Shown piece after piece: positions 6,509 to 12,172 of a stretch of DNA of 14,557 nt (positions are counted from its first letter, which is position 1; every line of letters begins with the position of its first letter). Source of the stretch: Chloroflexota bacterium (GTDB lineage Bacteria; Chloroflexota; Dehalococcoidia; SM23-28-2; RBG-16-64-32); contig JACPQO010000037.1 in NCBI GenBank assembly GCA_016190405.1, forward strand, positions 1 to 14,557, given 5' to 3'. The position numbers were made by a program, and so were the translations under genes. The notes under the pieces are model-generated. The model worked only from the letters and a program-made list of their open reading frames with translations. It was not told the DNA's origin and did not search any database.

Positions 6509-7177
6509 CTACGGCCCCTCGGTGTCAACCGCCGGAACGGCGCAGCCGCCGTTGTCGTTCGCGGACAAACACGTTCCAGCGCCATCGACAATCCCCATCA
6601 CATTCACGACATTCACAATGAGGAAGAGTCCGGTTGCCGCGGCGAGGACGCCATGTACGGCCATCACGGTGGGACGTCGTTCTGATGCCGGAGGCGCGGG
6701 ATGAAAAGCATCTGCCAGCCACCCAACGGCCAGCCCGTATAGCAGGAAGAGCAGCCACAACATGGCGACGCTTACTAGGACAGGCTCAAAGACCTGGAGG
6801 TCGGGATTGTCCTCGTTGACGTTAATGATAGCGGGCCCGAGCGCTACTCCCAGCCCGAACAAAAGCCCGCGTCGGGCGCCGGACCCTGGGATCCAGCGCC
6901 GCAGCAGCATGTAAGCGAAGCCTCCAGCGACGCCGGCCATTGTAGTGATAAGAGCCAGATTCAGGGTACCACCCAGAGTGATCTCGCCCGCCGTTCCGCC
7001 GAAGTCTGTCCTGGCGCCATCGCTAGAAGGATCCATGATCGCGACCAGCCGCATGACGATGCGGCCGGCCCCGCCGCCAACGAGAAGGCCGGCGATTGCG
7101 CCGGCGGCGGCAGCGCCGCGCGCCGCGCCCGACCGACGCCAGACGGTTTGCGCCCTGCTCTCCGATGCGGTTGTCAT
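6509..7177 (-). CDS. Multi-pass membrane protein, function unknown (222 aa)
   Basis: No family is recognised. Hydrophobic stretches near residues 20-48, 70-93, 103-118, 131-155 and 170-195 suggest five membrane helices. The first is Gly/Ala-rich (AGAIAGLLVGGGAGRIVMRL) and a third is Gly-rich (GLLFGLGVALGPAIINV). Loops contain DPSSDGARTDFGG and NEDNPDLQVFEP. The tail has two cysteines (GTCLSANDNGGCAVP) that could form an extracytoplasmic disulfide. ATG 7177 follows a weak GGGTGGG. It lies upstream of bgl on the same strand with a 103-bp gap, and bgl has its own promoter, so co-transcription is uncertain. No gene is seen in 7178-7341. Confidence 0.8.
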   Translation of the reverse strand: MTTASESRAQTVWRRSGAARGAAAAGAIAGLLVGGGAGRIVMRLVAIMDPSSDGARTDFGGTAGEITLGGTLNLALITTMAGVAGGFAYMLLRRWIPGSGARRGLLFGLGVALGPAIINVNEDNPDLQVFEPVLVSVAMLWLLFLLYGLAVGWLADAFHPAPPASERRPTVMAVHGVLAAATGLFLIVNVVNVMGIVDGAGTCLSANDNGGCAVPAVDTEGP

Positions 7178-7341
7178 TGTGGCCCACCCGTTGTTAGTCG
7201 ATGCGGCACGATGATAGGGGACTCATGTTGGCCTGTCAATGATCAGCAGGCAAGGGCCGAAGTGCGGGGAGTTGCTCTGACGCAGCCGGAGCCGCGCGGC
7301 GCTGAGGCTCTGCTGAACGCGCTGGACAGCCAGGAGGTCAA

Positions 7342-7376
7342 GTGACGCCCCCGCCGGGGCCGGCGCAGGGCGTCAC
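7342..7376 (-). terminator. Compound GC-rich hairpin downstream of tRNA-Sec
   Basis: GTGACGCCC (7342-7350) pairs perfectly with GGGCGTCAC (7368-7376). Inside it, CGCCGG (7352-7357) pairs with CCGGCG (7360-7365). The structure begins 18 bp beyond the 3' end of selC. There is no T-run, so it is a strong stem but a non-canonical terminator. Confidence 0.5.
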
Positions 7377-7394
7377 GGCCCGCTCGCCCGCTGC

Positions 7395-7491
7395 TGGCGG
7401 GAGTGCATGGGAGTCGAACCCACCCGGGACGGGTCCACCGCCCCGCAACGGTTTTGAAGACCGAGAGGCCCACCGGGACCTTTCCACTCCC
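7395..7491 (-). tRNA. selC: tRNA-Sec (anticodon UCA), CCA encoded
   Basis: On minus, a 97-nt gene shows all tRNA-Sec hallmarks. The acceptor is GGGAGTGG paired with GCACTCCC (seven of eight positions; the eighth is G-G). The six-pair D stem AGGTCC/GGGCCT has a four-base CGGT loop. The anticodon loop CTTCAAA reads UCA. The long variable arm has an eight-pair stem (CGGGGCGG with CCGTCCCG, one G-U). The five-pair T stem GTGGG/CCCAT carries TTCGACT. Discriminator G and CCA (7397-7395) are encoded. It closely resembles E. coli selC in its D, anticodon and T regions. It implies the host decodes UGA as selenocysteine. selA, selB and selD are not in the window, and none of the annotated genes here needs an in-frame UGA. 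It lies downstream of trxAB on the same strand. Confidence 0.95.
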
Positions 7492-7500
7492 GCAGGTATA

Positions 7501-7559
7501 GGGTCAGGGGTCACGGGTTGTGGGTCAAGGGTTATGGGTCAAGGGTTATGGGTCAAGGG
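7501..7559. repeat. Tandem 14-bp repeat (GGGTCAAGGGTTAT) upstream of selC
   Basis: Perfect units occupy 7522-7535 and 7536-7549, with a partial third unit at 7550-7559 and degenerate units at 7501-7521. Read toward selC, each unit contains TTGACC, a -35-like hexamer. TATACC (7500-7495) lies just before the tRNA 5' end. Confidence 0.85.
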
Positions 7560-7575
7560 GGGCGCGGCCCCGGTC

Positions 7576-7656
7576 GCCACCCCAGAACCAGAGAACCAGG
7601 GAACCTTGGAACCGGCCAACCGAGGGGAGGGGGCCTGGCCCCTGGTTCCTGGTTCC
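7576..7656. repeat. GGTTCCTGG-type inverted repeat between trxB and selC
   Basis: Runs of GAACCAG and GGAACC at about 7583-7614 face GGTTCCTGGTTCC at 7645-7657, and between them GGGGCC/GGCCCC forms a tight hairpin (about 7631-7643). The same word family flanks the spacer before apt (13373-13600). No coding sequence is seen in 7492-7660. Confidence 0.6.
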
Positions 7657-7660
7657 TCTC

Positions 7661-8590
7661 CTAGTCCGGGAAGTTGGCACGGATGTAGTGGTCGGCGGCG
7701 ATGGCGGCGGTGACGCCGTCGCCGACGGAGGTGGCGACCTGGCGGGCGGAGTTCTGGCGGGCGTCGCCGGCCACGAACAGGCCGGGCAGCTTGGTGGCCA
7801 TCCAGTCGTCGACCAGGGCGTGGCCGCCGGCGTCCATGGCGACCAGGCCTTTGAGGAAGCCAGTGTTGGGGTGTTGACCGATGAATACGAACACGCCAGC
7901 CACCTCCAATGGGCTCTCCTGGCCGGTCACGACATCGCGCAGGCGGGCGCCCGTCACCTGTTCCTCGCCCAGGATCTCGGTGACGACGGTATTCCAGACG
8001 AAGTGCATCTTGGGGTTGGCGAAGGCCCTCTCCTGGAGGATGGGGCCGGCCCGCAACTGGTCGCGGCGGTGGATGACCGTGACTTTGGAGGCGAAGCGGG
8101 CGGCGATCATCCCCTCGTCCAGGGCCGAGTCGCCGCCGCCGACGACGGCGACCTCCTGTTCTTTGAAGAAGGCGGCGTCGCAGGTGGCGCAGTAGGAGAC
8201 CCCGCGCCCGGTCAGGCGCTCCTCGCCGGGGACGCCCAGCTTGTTGTAGTCGGCGCCGCTGGTGACGATGACGGCCTTGGCGATGAAGTCAGCGGCGGCG
8301 GTGCGGACGCGCCACTTTTTGCGCTGGCGCTTCAGTCCGGTGACCTCCAGGTACTCGGTCTCCAGGCCGTAGCTCTCGGCCTGGCGGTGCATCGTCTGGG
8401 CCAGATCGAAGCCGTTGATGGAGGGGACGCCCGGATAGTTCTCGACCAGCTCGGTGAGCGATATCTGGCCGCCGATGACCCCCTTCTCGATGAGGAGGGC
8501 GCGGTGGCGGCCGCGGGCGGCATAAAGGCCGGCGGCCAGGCCGCCCGGCCCGCCGCCGACGATGATGATGTCGTATTCGCGGGGGGACAC
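7661..8590 (-). CDS. trxB: Thioredoxin-disulfide reductase
   Basis: This 309-aa flavoprotein reduces thioredoxin with NADPH. The FAD-binding motif is IIIVGGGPGGLAAGLYAAR (8-26). The redox pair CATC (Cys134-Cys137) sits in the NADPH domain. NADPH contacts are VVGGGDSALDE and VIHRRDQLRA. The C-terminal FAD signature is GLFVAGDARQNSARQVATSVGDG. The usual cysteine pair is present, so this is not a selenoprotein. The start is GTG 8590, one base after the TAG stop of trxA, so the two genes form an operon with likely translational coupling. Expression presumably follows the trxA promoter and so the CsoR-type operator. Confidence 0.97.
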   Translation of the reverse strand: MSPREYDIIIVGGGPGGLAAGLYAARGRHRALLIEKGVIGGQISLTELVENYPGVPSINGFDLAQTMHRQAESYGLETEYLEVTGLKRQRKKWRVRTAAADFIAKAVIVTSGADYNKLGVPGEERLTGRGVSYCATCDAAFFKEQEVAVVGGGDSALDEGMIAARFASKVTVIHRRDQLRAGPILQERAFANPKMHFVWNTVVTEILGEEQVTGARLRDVVTGQESPLEVAGVFVFIGQHPNTGFLKGLVAMDAGGHALVDDWMATKLPGLFVAGDARQNSARQVATSVGDGVTAAIAADHYIRANFPD

Positions 8591-8591
8591 C

Positions 8592-8924
8592 CTAGGCGCC
8601 GTTGAGAACCTTGTCCAGGGTGCGCTTCAGCTCGCTCTTGGGGCGGAAGCCGATGACCTGCTCCACGGCCTGGCCGCCCTTGAACACCAGCAGGGTGGGG
8701 ATGCTGCGGATGCCGTACCTGGAGGCGGTGGCGACGTTATCGTCGGTGTTGAGCTTGACGAACTTGACCTTGCCGTTGTACTCGTCGGCCAGCTCCTCGA
8801 CGATGGGGGCCACCATGCGGCAGGGGCCGCACCAGGGGGCCCAGAAGTCGACGAGCACGGGGATGTCGCTCTTGAGGACTTCGGACTCGAAGCTGGCGTC
8901 GCTCACTTCTGCTGGTTTGGGCAT
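8592..8924 (-). CDS. trxA: Thioredoxin
   Basis: The 110-aa product carries the active site [11 protein letters not shown] with Cys32 and Cys35, and the cis-proline in RSIPTLLVF (Pro76). Length and residue numbering match E. coli TrxA. It serves as a cytoplasmic dithiol donor for ribonucleotide reductase, peroxiredoxins and others, and is recycled by the adjacent trxB. ATG 8924 is chosen because AGGAGGA precedes it by five or six bases; the longer open frame to 9224 runs across the promoter and csoR. It is the first gene of trxAB and divergent from csoR. Confidence 0.97.
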   Translation of the reverse strand: MPKPAEVSDASFESEVLKSDIPVLVDFWAPWCGPCRMVAPIVEELADEYNGKVKFVKLNTDDNVATASRYGIRSIPTLLVFKGGQAVEQVIGFRPKSELKRTLDKVLNGA

Positions 8925-8969
8925 ACTTTCTCCTCCTGGCGATGCCGGCCGTTGGCCCGCGCCGGCAGG

Positions 8970-8999
8970 TTGACTCATACGCTGGGCCCATGCTAGCAT
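8970..8999 (+). promoter_or_regulatory. csoR promoter
   Basis: -35 TTGACT (8970-8975), an 18-bp spacer and -10 TAGCAT (8994-8999) put the start near 9006, in the middle of the CsoR-type operator. Its -10 interleaves with that of the trxA promoter in the palindrome ATGCTAGCAT (8990-8999). Confidence 0.55.
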
Positions 9000-9019
9000 A
9001 CCCCTGTGGGGTATGTCAA
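8990..9019 (-). promoter_or_regulatory. trxAB promoter
   Basis: On minus, TTGACA (9019-9014), an 18-bp spacer and TAGCAT (8995-8990) are seen. The operator 8997-9015 fills the spacer and part of the -35, so a bound repressor would exclude RNA polymerase. The predicted leader is about 59 nt. Confidence 0.55.
8997..9015. promoter_or_regulatory. CsoR-type operator
   Basis: CATACCCC-TGT-GGGGTATG is a perfect 8+3+8 palindrome. It matches the known CsoR operator style (TACCCC with facing GGGGTA). It lies between trxA and csoR, overlapping both predicted promoters. Confidence 0.85.
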
Positions 9020-9032
9020 CCAGGAGAGTACG

Positions 9033-9326
9033 ATGACGCAAGAAGCGACGACTGATACCGAGGCCGTGCTGGCCCGTCTGCGACGCATCGAGGGACAGAT
9101 CCGGGGGATCCACAAGATGCTGGCCGAGGGGCGTATGTGCGAGGACGTGCTGACACAACTGGTGGCCGCGCGCAGCAGCCTGGACCAGGTGGGGCTGCTG
9201 ATCATGGACCATCACATCGAGCACTGTCTGCTATCGGGGCTGCCGGCGGATGCGGGGCTGCGCAACCTCCAGCAGGCGTTGCGCATGTGGCTGCGGTTCG
9301 GCGCTCCCACCGCCCCGTCCCCCTAG
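9033..9326 (+). CDS. csoR: CsoR-family (DUF156) metal-sensing repressor, copper type
   Basis: This 97-aa all-helical repressor has the family N-terminus [20 protein letters not shown] and [19 protein letters not shown]. The ligand set is Cys36, His61 and Cys65 (C-x24-H-x3-C), which equals the Cu(I) site and numbering of M. tuberculosis CsoR. This argues against the sulfur-sensing CstR type, which lacks the histidine, and the formaldehyde-type FrmR. ATG 9033 has AGGAGAG upstream; an earlier in-frame GTG at 9006 lies in the operator and is rejected. It is divergent from trxAB with one operator between, so it probably represses itself and trxAB. No copper ATPase or chaperone gene is in the window. 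Confidence 0.92.
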   Translation: MTQEATTDTEAVLARLRRIEGQIRGIHKMLAEGRMCEDVLTQLVAARSSLDQVGLLIMDHHIEHCLLSGLPADAGLRNLQQALRMWLRFGAPTAPSP

Positions 9327-9384
9327 CCACAGTGACCGACCGGTAACGCGCGGCACCGGACCGGCGTCTTATCCCAGGAGGCAG

Positions 9385-9403
9385 ACTGACCGGTCGGTAT
9401 GAT
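9385..9403 (+). promoter_or_regulatory. TetR-like operator overlapping a -10 element
   Basis: ACTGACCGGTCGGT (9385-9398) is a dyad with one mismatched pair, and outer bases extend it to about 20 bp. TATGAT (9398-9403) overlaps its right edge and is a plausible -10 for the 9431 gene. The word ACCGACCGGT at 9335-9344 is the exact reverse complement of ACCGGTCGGT in this site and may be a second half-site. The tetR gene follows downstream. Confidence 0.55.
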
Positions 9404-9430
9404 TCCATCGCCAGAAAGGGCTCGGGCGTC

Positions 9431-9634
9431 ATGGCAACACTGTTGATCGCGCTCGCCGTCGTCCTGTTTGTCGCCCTGGTCGTCGTTGCCCTGGCGGGCA
9501 GCGGATGGCTGCCGCGCCTGGCCGCGCGGGGGGCGCACACCGCCGCCGGCGCGCTGGAGGCGCGGGGGAAGCGCAGCCGCCTGGACAGCAGGGATCGCGC
9601 CGAGCTGCGGGCCCGGCTCTGGGTCCCCTGGTAG
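9431..9634 (+). CDS. Small single-pass membrane protein (67 aa)
   Basis: A hydrophobic N-terminus (TLLIALAVVLFVALVVVALA, residues 3-22) forms one membrane helix, followed by a basic cytoplasmic tail rich in Ala and Arg (GKRSRLDSRDRAELRARLWV). AAAGGG (9415-9420) lies ten bases before ATG 9431. A TATGAT box and a TetR-like dyad lie upstream, and tetR follows after 37 bp, so the regulator probably controls this gene. No family was recognised. Its smallness is offset by a coherent membrane profile and local promoter context. Confidence 0.6.
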   Translation: MATLLIALAVVLFVALVVVALAGSGWLPRLAARGAHTAAGALEARGKRSRLDSRDRAELRARLWVPW

Positions 9635-9655
9635 CGGCTGGCGGCGGGACGGCGG

Positions 9656-9661
9656 TATAAT
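9656..9661 (+). promoter_or_regulatory. -10 element of tetR
   Basis: A perfect TATAAT stands in very GC-rich surroundings, ten bases before ATG 9672. The predicted start is about four bases before the ATG, and no Shine-Dalgarno is present. No convincing -35 was found. Confidence 0.6.
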
Positions 9662-9671
9662 CCTGAAGCGC

Positions 9672-10289
9672 ATGACCGTCTTAGCCAGGTCGCCGGCGAA
9701 ACGGCGGCGACGCGAGGAGACCCGCCAGCGCCTCATGGAGGCGGCCCTTTCGGTATTCGCCCGCCACGGCTACGACCGCGCCACGGTGGACGAGATCGTG
9801 GGGGAAGCCGGCTTCTCCAAGGGCGCCTTCTACGTCCACTTCGAGAGCAAAGAAGACCTGTTCTGGGCGATGCTGGAGGAGCGGCTGGCCCGCCAGCAGG
9901 AAGCTTTCCGGCAGACGCTGGACCCCGGCGCCCCTCTGTCCGACAACGTGCGCACGGTGCTGCGCGGCATCTTCGGGCTGCACCTCCAGGACCCGCTGTG
10001 GTCGGCGATGTTCATGGAGTTCGCGGCCCACGCCGCCCGCGACGAGAGGGTGCGGGAGAAGCTGACCGCCATGTATACCAGCTGGCGGACGTTCGCCGTG
10101 GAGGCCCTGGACGGCGCGCGGGAGGCGGGCGCCGTGCGGCGGGACATAGACCCGGAGTTCGTCGCTTCCCTGCTCATCGCCATCGTTGAAGGGACGATCT
10201 CCCAGTCGCGCCTGGCCCCGGAGCAGGTGCGGCTGGAGGAGATGATAGAGCCGCTGTCGCGGACGCTGGCGGAGTGGCTGTCGCCGTAG
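9672..10289 (+). CDS. TetR/AcrR-family transcriptional regulator
   Basis: The product has 205 residues. After a basic N-terminus (AKRRRREETRQRLMEAALSV) comes the TetR DNA-binding domain, with helix-turn-helix ATVDEIVGEAGFSKGAFYVHF and the following SKEDLFWAML, at about residues 17-65. The remainder is the helical ligand-binding and dimer domain, ending EPLSRTLAEWLSP. The ligand is unknown. ATG 9672 matches the end of the family similarity and a TATAAT ten bases upstream; longer in-frame extension to 9468 overlaps the membrane-protein gene. It likely acts on the dyad at 9385-9398. The TAG stop lies in GTAGGGG at the edge of a repeat block. Confidence 0.92.
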   Translation: MTVLARSPAKRRRREETRQRLMEAALSVFARHGYDRATVDEIVGEAGFSKGAFYVHFESKEDLFWAMLEERLARQQEAFRQTLDPGAPLSDNVRTVLRGIFGLHLQDPLWSAMFMEFAAHAARDERVREKLTAMYTSWRTFAVEALDGAREAGAVRRDIDPEFVASLLIAIVEGTISQSRLAPEQVRLEEMIEPLSRTLAEWLSP

Positions 10290-10308
10290 GGGAGCCGGGG
10301 TTCTACGT

Positions 10309-10328
10309 CTGCGGGTTGAAACCCGCAG
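10309..10328. repeat. Short hairpin repeat, GA-apex
   Basis: CTGCGGGTT and AACCCGCAG are perfectly complementary around a two-base GA apex. It is the first member of a hairpin family that recurs in the spacers of this window. Confidence 0.85.
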
Positions 10329-10354
10329 CTTCACGAACGCGGCGGGCGTCGTAG

Positions 10355-10376
10355 GGACAGATCTTTAGGTCTGTCC
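10355..10376. repeat. Short hairpin repeat, TT-apex
   Basis: GGACAGATCT and AGGTCTGTCC pair around TT, with one G-U wobble. Same architecture as 12121-12142 and 12151-12172, but different arm sequence. Confidence 0.85.
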
Positions 10377-10422
10377 ACCGCAGCAGGATAGAGCTGTAGC
10401 CTCCAGCAGGAGAGTTCCCTCC

Positions 10423-10444
10423 AGGCCGGGCTGAAGCCCGGCCT
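10423..10444. repeat. Short hairpin repeat, GA-apex
   Basis: AGGCCGGGCT and AGCCCGGCCT are perfectly complementary around GA. Confidence 0.85.
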
Positions 10445-10461
10445 TCGATGTGGTTGACGTT

Positions 10462-10524
10462 GTAGCGTAGGGGCGCCCCTCGCGGGCGCCCGAAGGGCAG
10501 GGGCCAGCCCTGCCCCTACGCTAC
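10462..10524. repeat. Branched inverted repeat (three-way junction)
   Basis: Outer arms of 13 bp (10462-10474 and 10512-10524, GTAGCGTAGGGGC) match perfectly. Inside, GGGCGCCC (10471-10478) faces GGGCGCCC (10484-10491), and GGGCAGGG (10495-10502) faces CCCTGCCC (10508-10515); the arms overlap, so alternative folds compete. The right part recurs at 10931-10966. There is no gene in 10290-10589; the stretch is made of this and the three hairpins before it. Confidence 0.8.
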
Positions 10525-10589
10525 GCGCTTTCGCTCTTGTCGGCGCGCGCGGCTTCGCCGGGCGCTATCTGTCGCCGTAAAGGGACAGC

Positions 10590-10829
10590 CTAGTCATGCC
10601 AGACCTCACGCCGGTATTCCTCGGCGGCGCGTTCGCGCTCCTCTTCGCTTATCTCAGCATGGGGGAGGGTATGCTTGGGTTCTCCGGCGGGCTTCGCTAG
10701 CTCCTCCAGGTCCTCCGCCAACTCTTGCTGGCCCAGCTTTCGCGTGAAGGGAGAGCCAAGGAAAGCCCACAGGCCACCGATAAACCGCCCCAGCCCCAAA
10801 CCCCTTCTTGGTTGAAGGTGACTGTCCAT
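10590..10829 (-). CDS. Small hypothetical protein (79 aa)
   Basis: No family recognised. The N-terminal half is basic and partly hydrophobic (GLGRFIGGLWAFLGSPFTRK). The C-terminal half is strongly helical and acidic (QQELAEDLEELAKP, SEEERERAAEEYRREV). It has no signal peptide. The open frame reaches back to 10895, but ATG 10829 is chosen because TATAAT (minus, 10844-10839) stands nine bases before it, predicting a leader of about two bases. This promoter and the amphipathic helical tail argue that it is a real gene. It lies downstream of plsX on the same strand, separated by a repeat. Confidence 0.55.
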   Translation of the reverse strand: MDSHLQPRRGLGLGRFIGGLWAFLGSPFTRKLGQQELAEDLEELAKPAGEPKHTLPHAEISEEERERAAEEYRREVWHD

Positions 10830-10838
10830 CACCTGCCA

Positions 10839-10844
10839 ATTATA
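10839..10844 (-). promoter_or_regulatory. -10 element of the 79-aa ORF
   Basis: On minus, a perfect TATAAT is followed by nine bases and the ATG. No good -35 was found. Confidence 0.55.
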
Positions 10845-10930
10845 CCCCTGGAGGCGACTCGTACACTGCACGGGGCCGCAATTGTTCGGGGACATCAGGG
10901 GCGCATCACCCTTGGAGCGGTGGCCCCGGC

Positions 10931-10966
10931 GGGCGCCCGATTGGGCAGGGGCGAGCCCTGCCCCTA
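10931..10966. repeat. Partial copy of the 10484-10518 repeat, at the plsX 3' end
   Basis: It shares GGGCGCCCGA, then GGGCAGGGGC and GAGCCCTGCCCCTA, with the block at 10484-10518, with small differences near the loop. On minus it starts GTAGGGGCAGGG, whose TAG is the plsX stop codon. Confidence 0.8.
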
Positions 10967-11974
10967 CCGGGCCCGCGCCGGGGCCAGCTCCCGCAGCGCC
11001 TCCAGCATTCCCGACTGCGCGGCCTCTCGGGCCACCCGCAGGGCGCTGGTGATGGCGCGGGCGTCGCTGCGGCCGTGGCCGACGAAGACCAGGCCGTTGA
11101 CCCCCAGCAGCGGCCCGGCGCCGTACTCGCGGTAGTCCAGCTTCTTGCGCAGGCCGGCAAAGGCCGGGAGTAAAAGCGCCCCCGCCGCGGCGTACCAGGG
11201 GCGGCTCTTGATGGCGCCGCGGAGCTGCCCCATGATGAACTCGGCCATCCCCTCCATGGTCTTGACGACGACGTTGCCGGTGAAGCCGTCGGTGACGATG
11301 ACGTCGGCGGCGCCGAAGGGGACGTGGCGCCCCTCGACGTTGCCGATGAAGTTCAGGCCGCTGCCGGCGAGGAGGGTGTACGACTCCTGGGCCAGGGCGC
11401 TCCCCTTGTTCTCCTCCTCGCCGATGTTGAGGAGGGCGACGGTGGGCCGCTCCCTCTTCCAGACCCGCTCCATGTAAGCGGCGGCCATCTGGGCGAACTG
11501 GAGCAGGTACTCCGGCTTGCAGTCGGCGTTGGCGCCCACATCCAGGAAGACGGTCAGCTTGCCGGACAGCGGCATGAGCCCCACCAGGGACGGCCGCTCG
11601 ATCCCGCGGATGCGGCCCAGGTACATGATGGCGGCGGCCATGACGGCGCCGGTGTTGCCGGCGGAGACGAAGGCGTCGGCCTGGCCCTGCTTGAGCAGGC
11701 GGAGGCCGACGACGATGGAGGAGTCCTTCTTGTGGCGCGCCGCCTGGGCCGGCTGCGCGTCCATCTCGATGACCTCGGACGCCGGGACGACGGTGATGGC
11801 ATCGGGCCGGGGACCGGCCTTGGCCAGGCAGGCCTCGATGTCGTCCGGCCGGCCGACGAGGGCGACGCGGATGCCGAGGTCGCGGGCGGCCAGGACGGCG
11901 CCCTTGACGATCTCCGTGGGGGCGTGGTCGCCGCCCATAGCGTCCAGGGCGATGAGGGGATCAGCGGTGGTCAC
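10964..11974 (-). CDS. plsX: Phosphate acyltransferase
   Basis: The 336-aa product makes acyl-phosphate from acyl-ACP for the PlsX/PlsY route of phospholipid synthesis, peripherally on the membrane. Family marks are the N-terminal IALDAMGGDHAPTEIVKGAV, the glycine-rich SAGNTGAVMAA, LDVGANADCKPEYLLQFA, LNIGEEENKGSAL and DVIVTDGFTGNVVVKTMEGM. The start is GTG 11974: TATCGT (minus, 11987-11982) lies seven bases upstream, predicting a leaderless mRNA, and the family similarity begins a few residues in. The C-terminus ends ELAPARAR. The stop comes from the edge of a repeat. The usual fab partners are not adjacent. Confidence 0.95.
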   Translation of the reverse strand: MTTADPLIALDAMGGDHAPTEIVKGAVLAARDLGIRVALVGRPDDIEACLAKAGPRPDAITVVPASEVIEMDAQPAQAARHKKDSSIVVGLRLLKQGQADAFVSAGNTGAVMAAAIMYLGRIRGIERPSLVGLMPLSGKLTVFLDVGANADCKPEYLLQFAQMAAAYMERVWKRERPTVALLNIGEEENKGSALAQESYTLLAGSGLNFIGNVEGRHVPFGAADVIVTDGFTGNVVVKTMEGMAEFIMGQLRGAIKSRPWYAAAGALLLPAFAGLRKKLDYREYGAGPLLGVNGLVFVGHGRSDARAITSALRVAREAAQSGMLEALRELAPARAR

Positions 11975-11981
11975 GGGGTAT

Positions 11982-11987
11982 ACGATA
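11982..11987 (-). promoter_or_regulatory. -10 element of plsX
   Basis: On minus, TATCGT is followed by seven bases and GTG 11974, so the predicted transcript start falls at or next to the start codon. The -35 is weak. Confidence 0.4.
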
Positions 11988-12091
11988 CCGCAGACGGCGG
12001 CCCGTGGGCACCCTGTCCGCTCTCATCGAGACACCAACGTAGCGTCCCCTCATGCATCGTGCTGGTGTCCGATACGTATCTGACCCTAGTC

Positions 12092-12109
12092 ACCCTGCCT
12101 CCGCAGGGT
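12092..12109. repeat. Perfect hairpin ACCCTGC-CTCC-GCAGGGT
   Basis: Seven pairs enclose a four-base loop and are followed on plus by TAAATCT. It is part of the repeat-filled spacer 11988-12172, which contains no gene. Confidence 0.6.
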
Positions 12110-12120
12110 TAAATCTGTAG

Positions 12121-12142
12121 GCGGGTAGCTTTAGCTGCCCGC
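12121..12142. repeat. Short hairpin repeat, TT-apex
   Basis: GCGGGTAGCT and AGCTGCCCGC pair around TT, with one wobble. Same apex CTTTAG as 10355-10376. Confidence 0.85.
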
Positions 12143-12150
12143 AGAGCCCC

Positions 12151-12172
12151 GTCGGGGTCTAAAGACCCCGAC
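12151..12172. repeat. Short hairpin repeat, TT-apex (minus strand)
   Basis: GTCGGGGTCT and AGACCCCGAC are perfectly complementary around two bases (TT when read on minus). On minus the block begins GTAGGTC, whose TAG is the stop codon of the M20 gene. Confidence 0.85.

Noticed and set aside
5302..6621. A 439-codon open frame on plus opposite bgl
   Set aside because: Antisense to a GH1 gene with intact catalytic motifs; the frame is open only because of high GC in third positions.
7501..7559. CRISPR array
   Set aside because: Units are 14 bp, directly adjacent, with no spacers.
7520..8605. A 361-codon open frame on plus opposite trxB
   Set aside because: Val/Gly/Asp-rich shadow that runs through repeats at its start.
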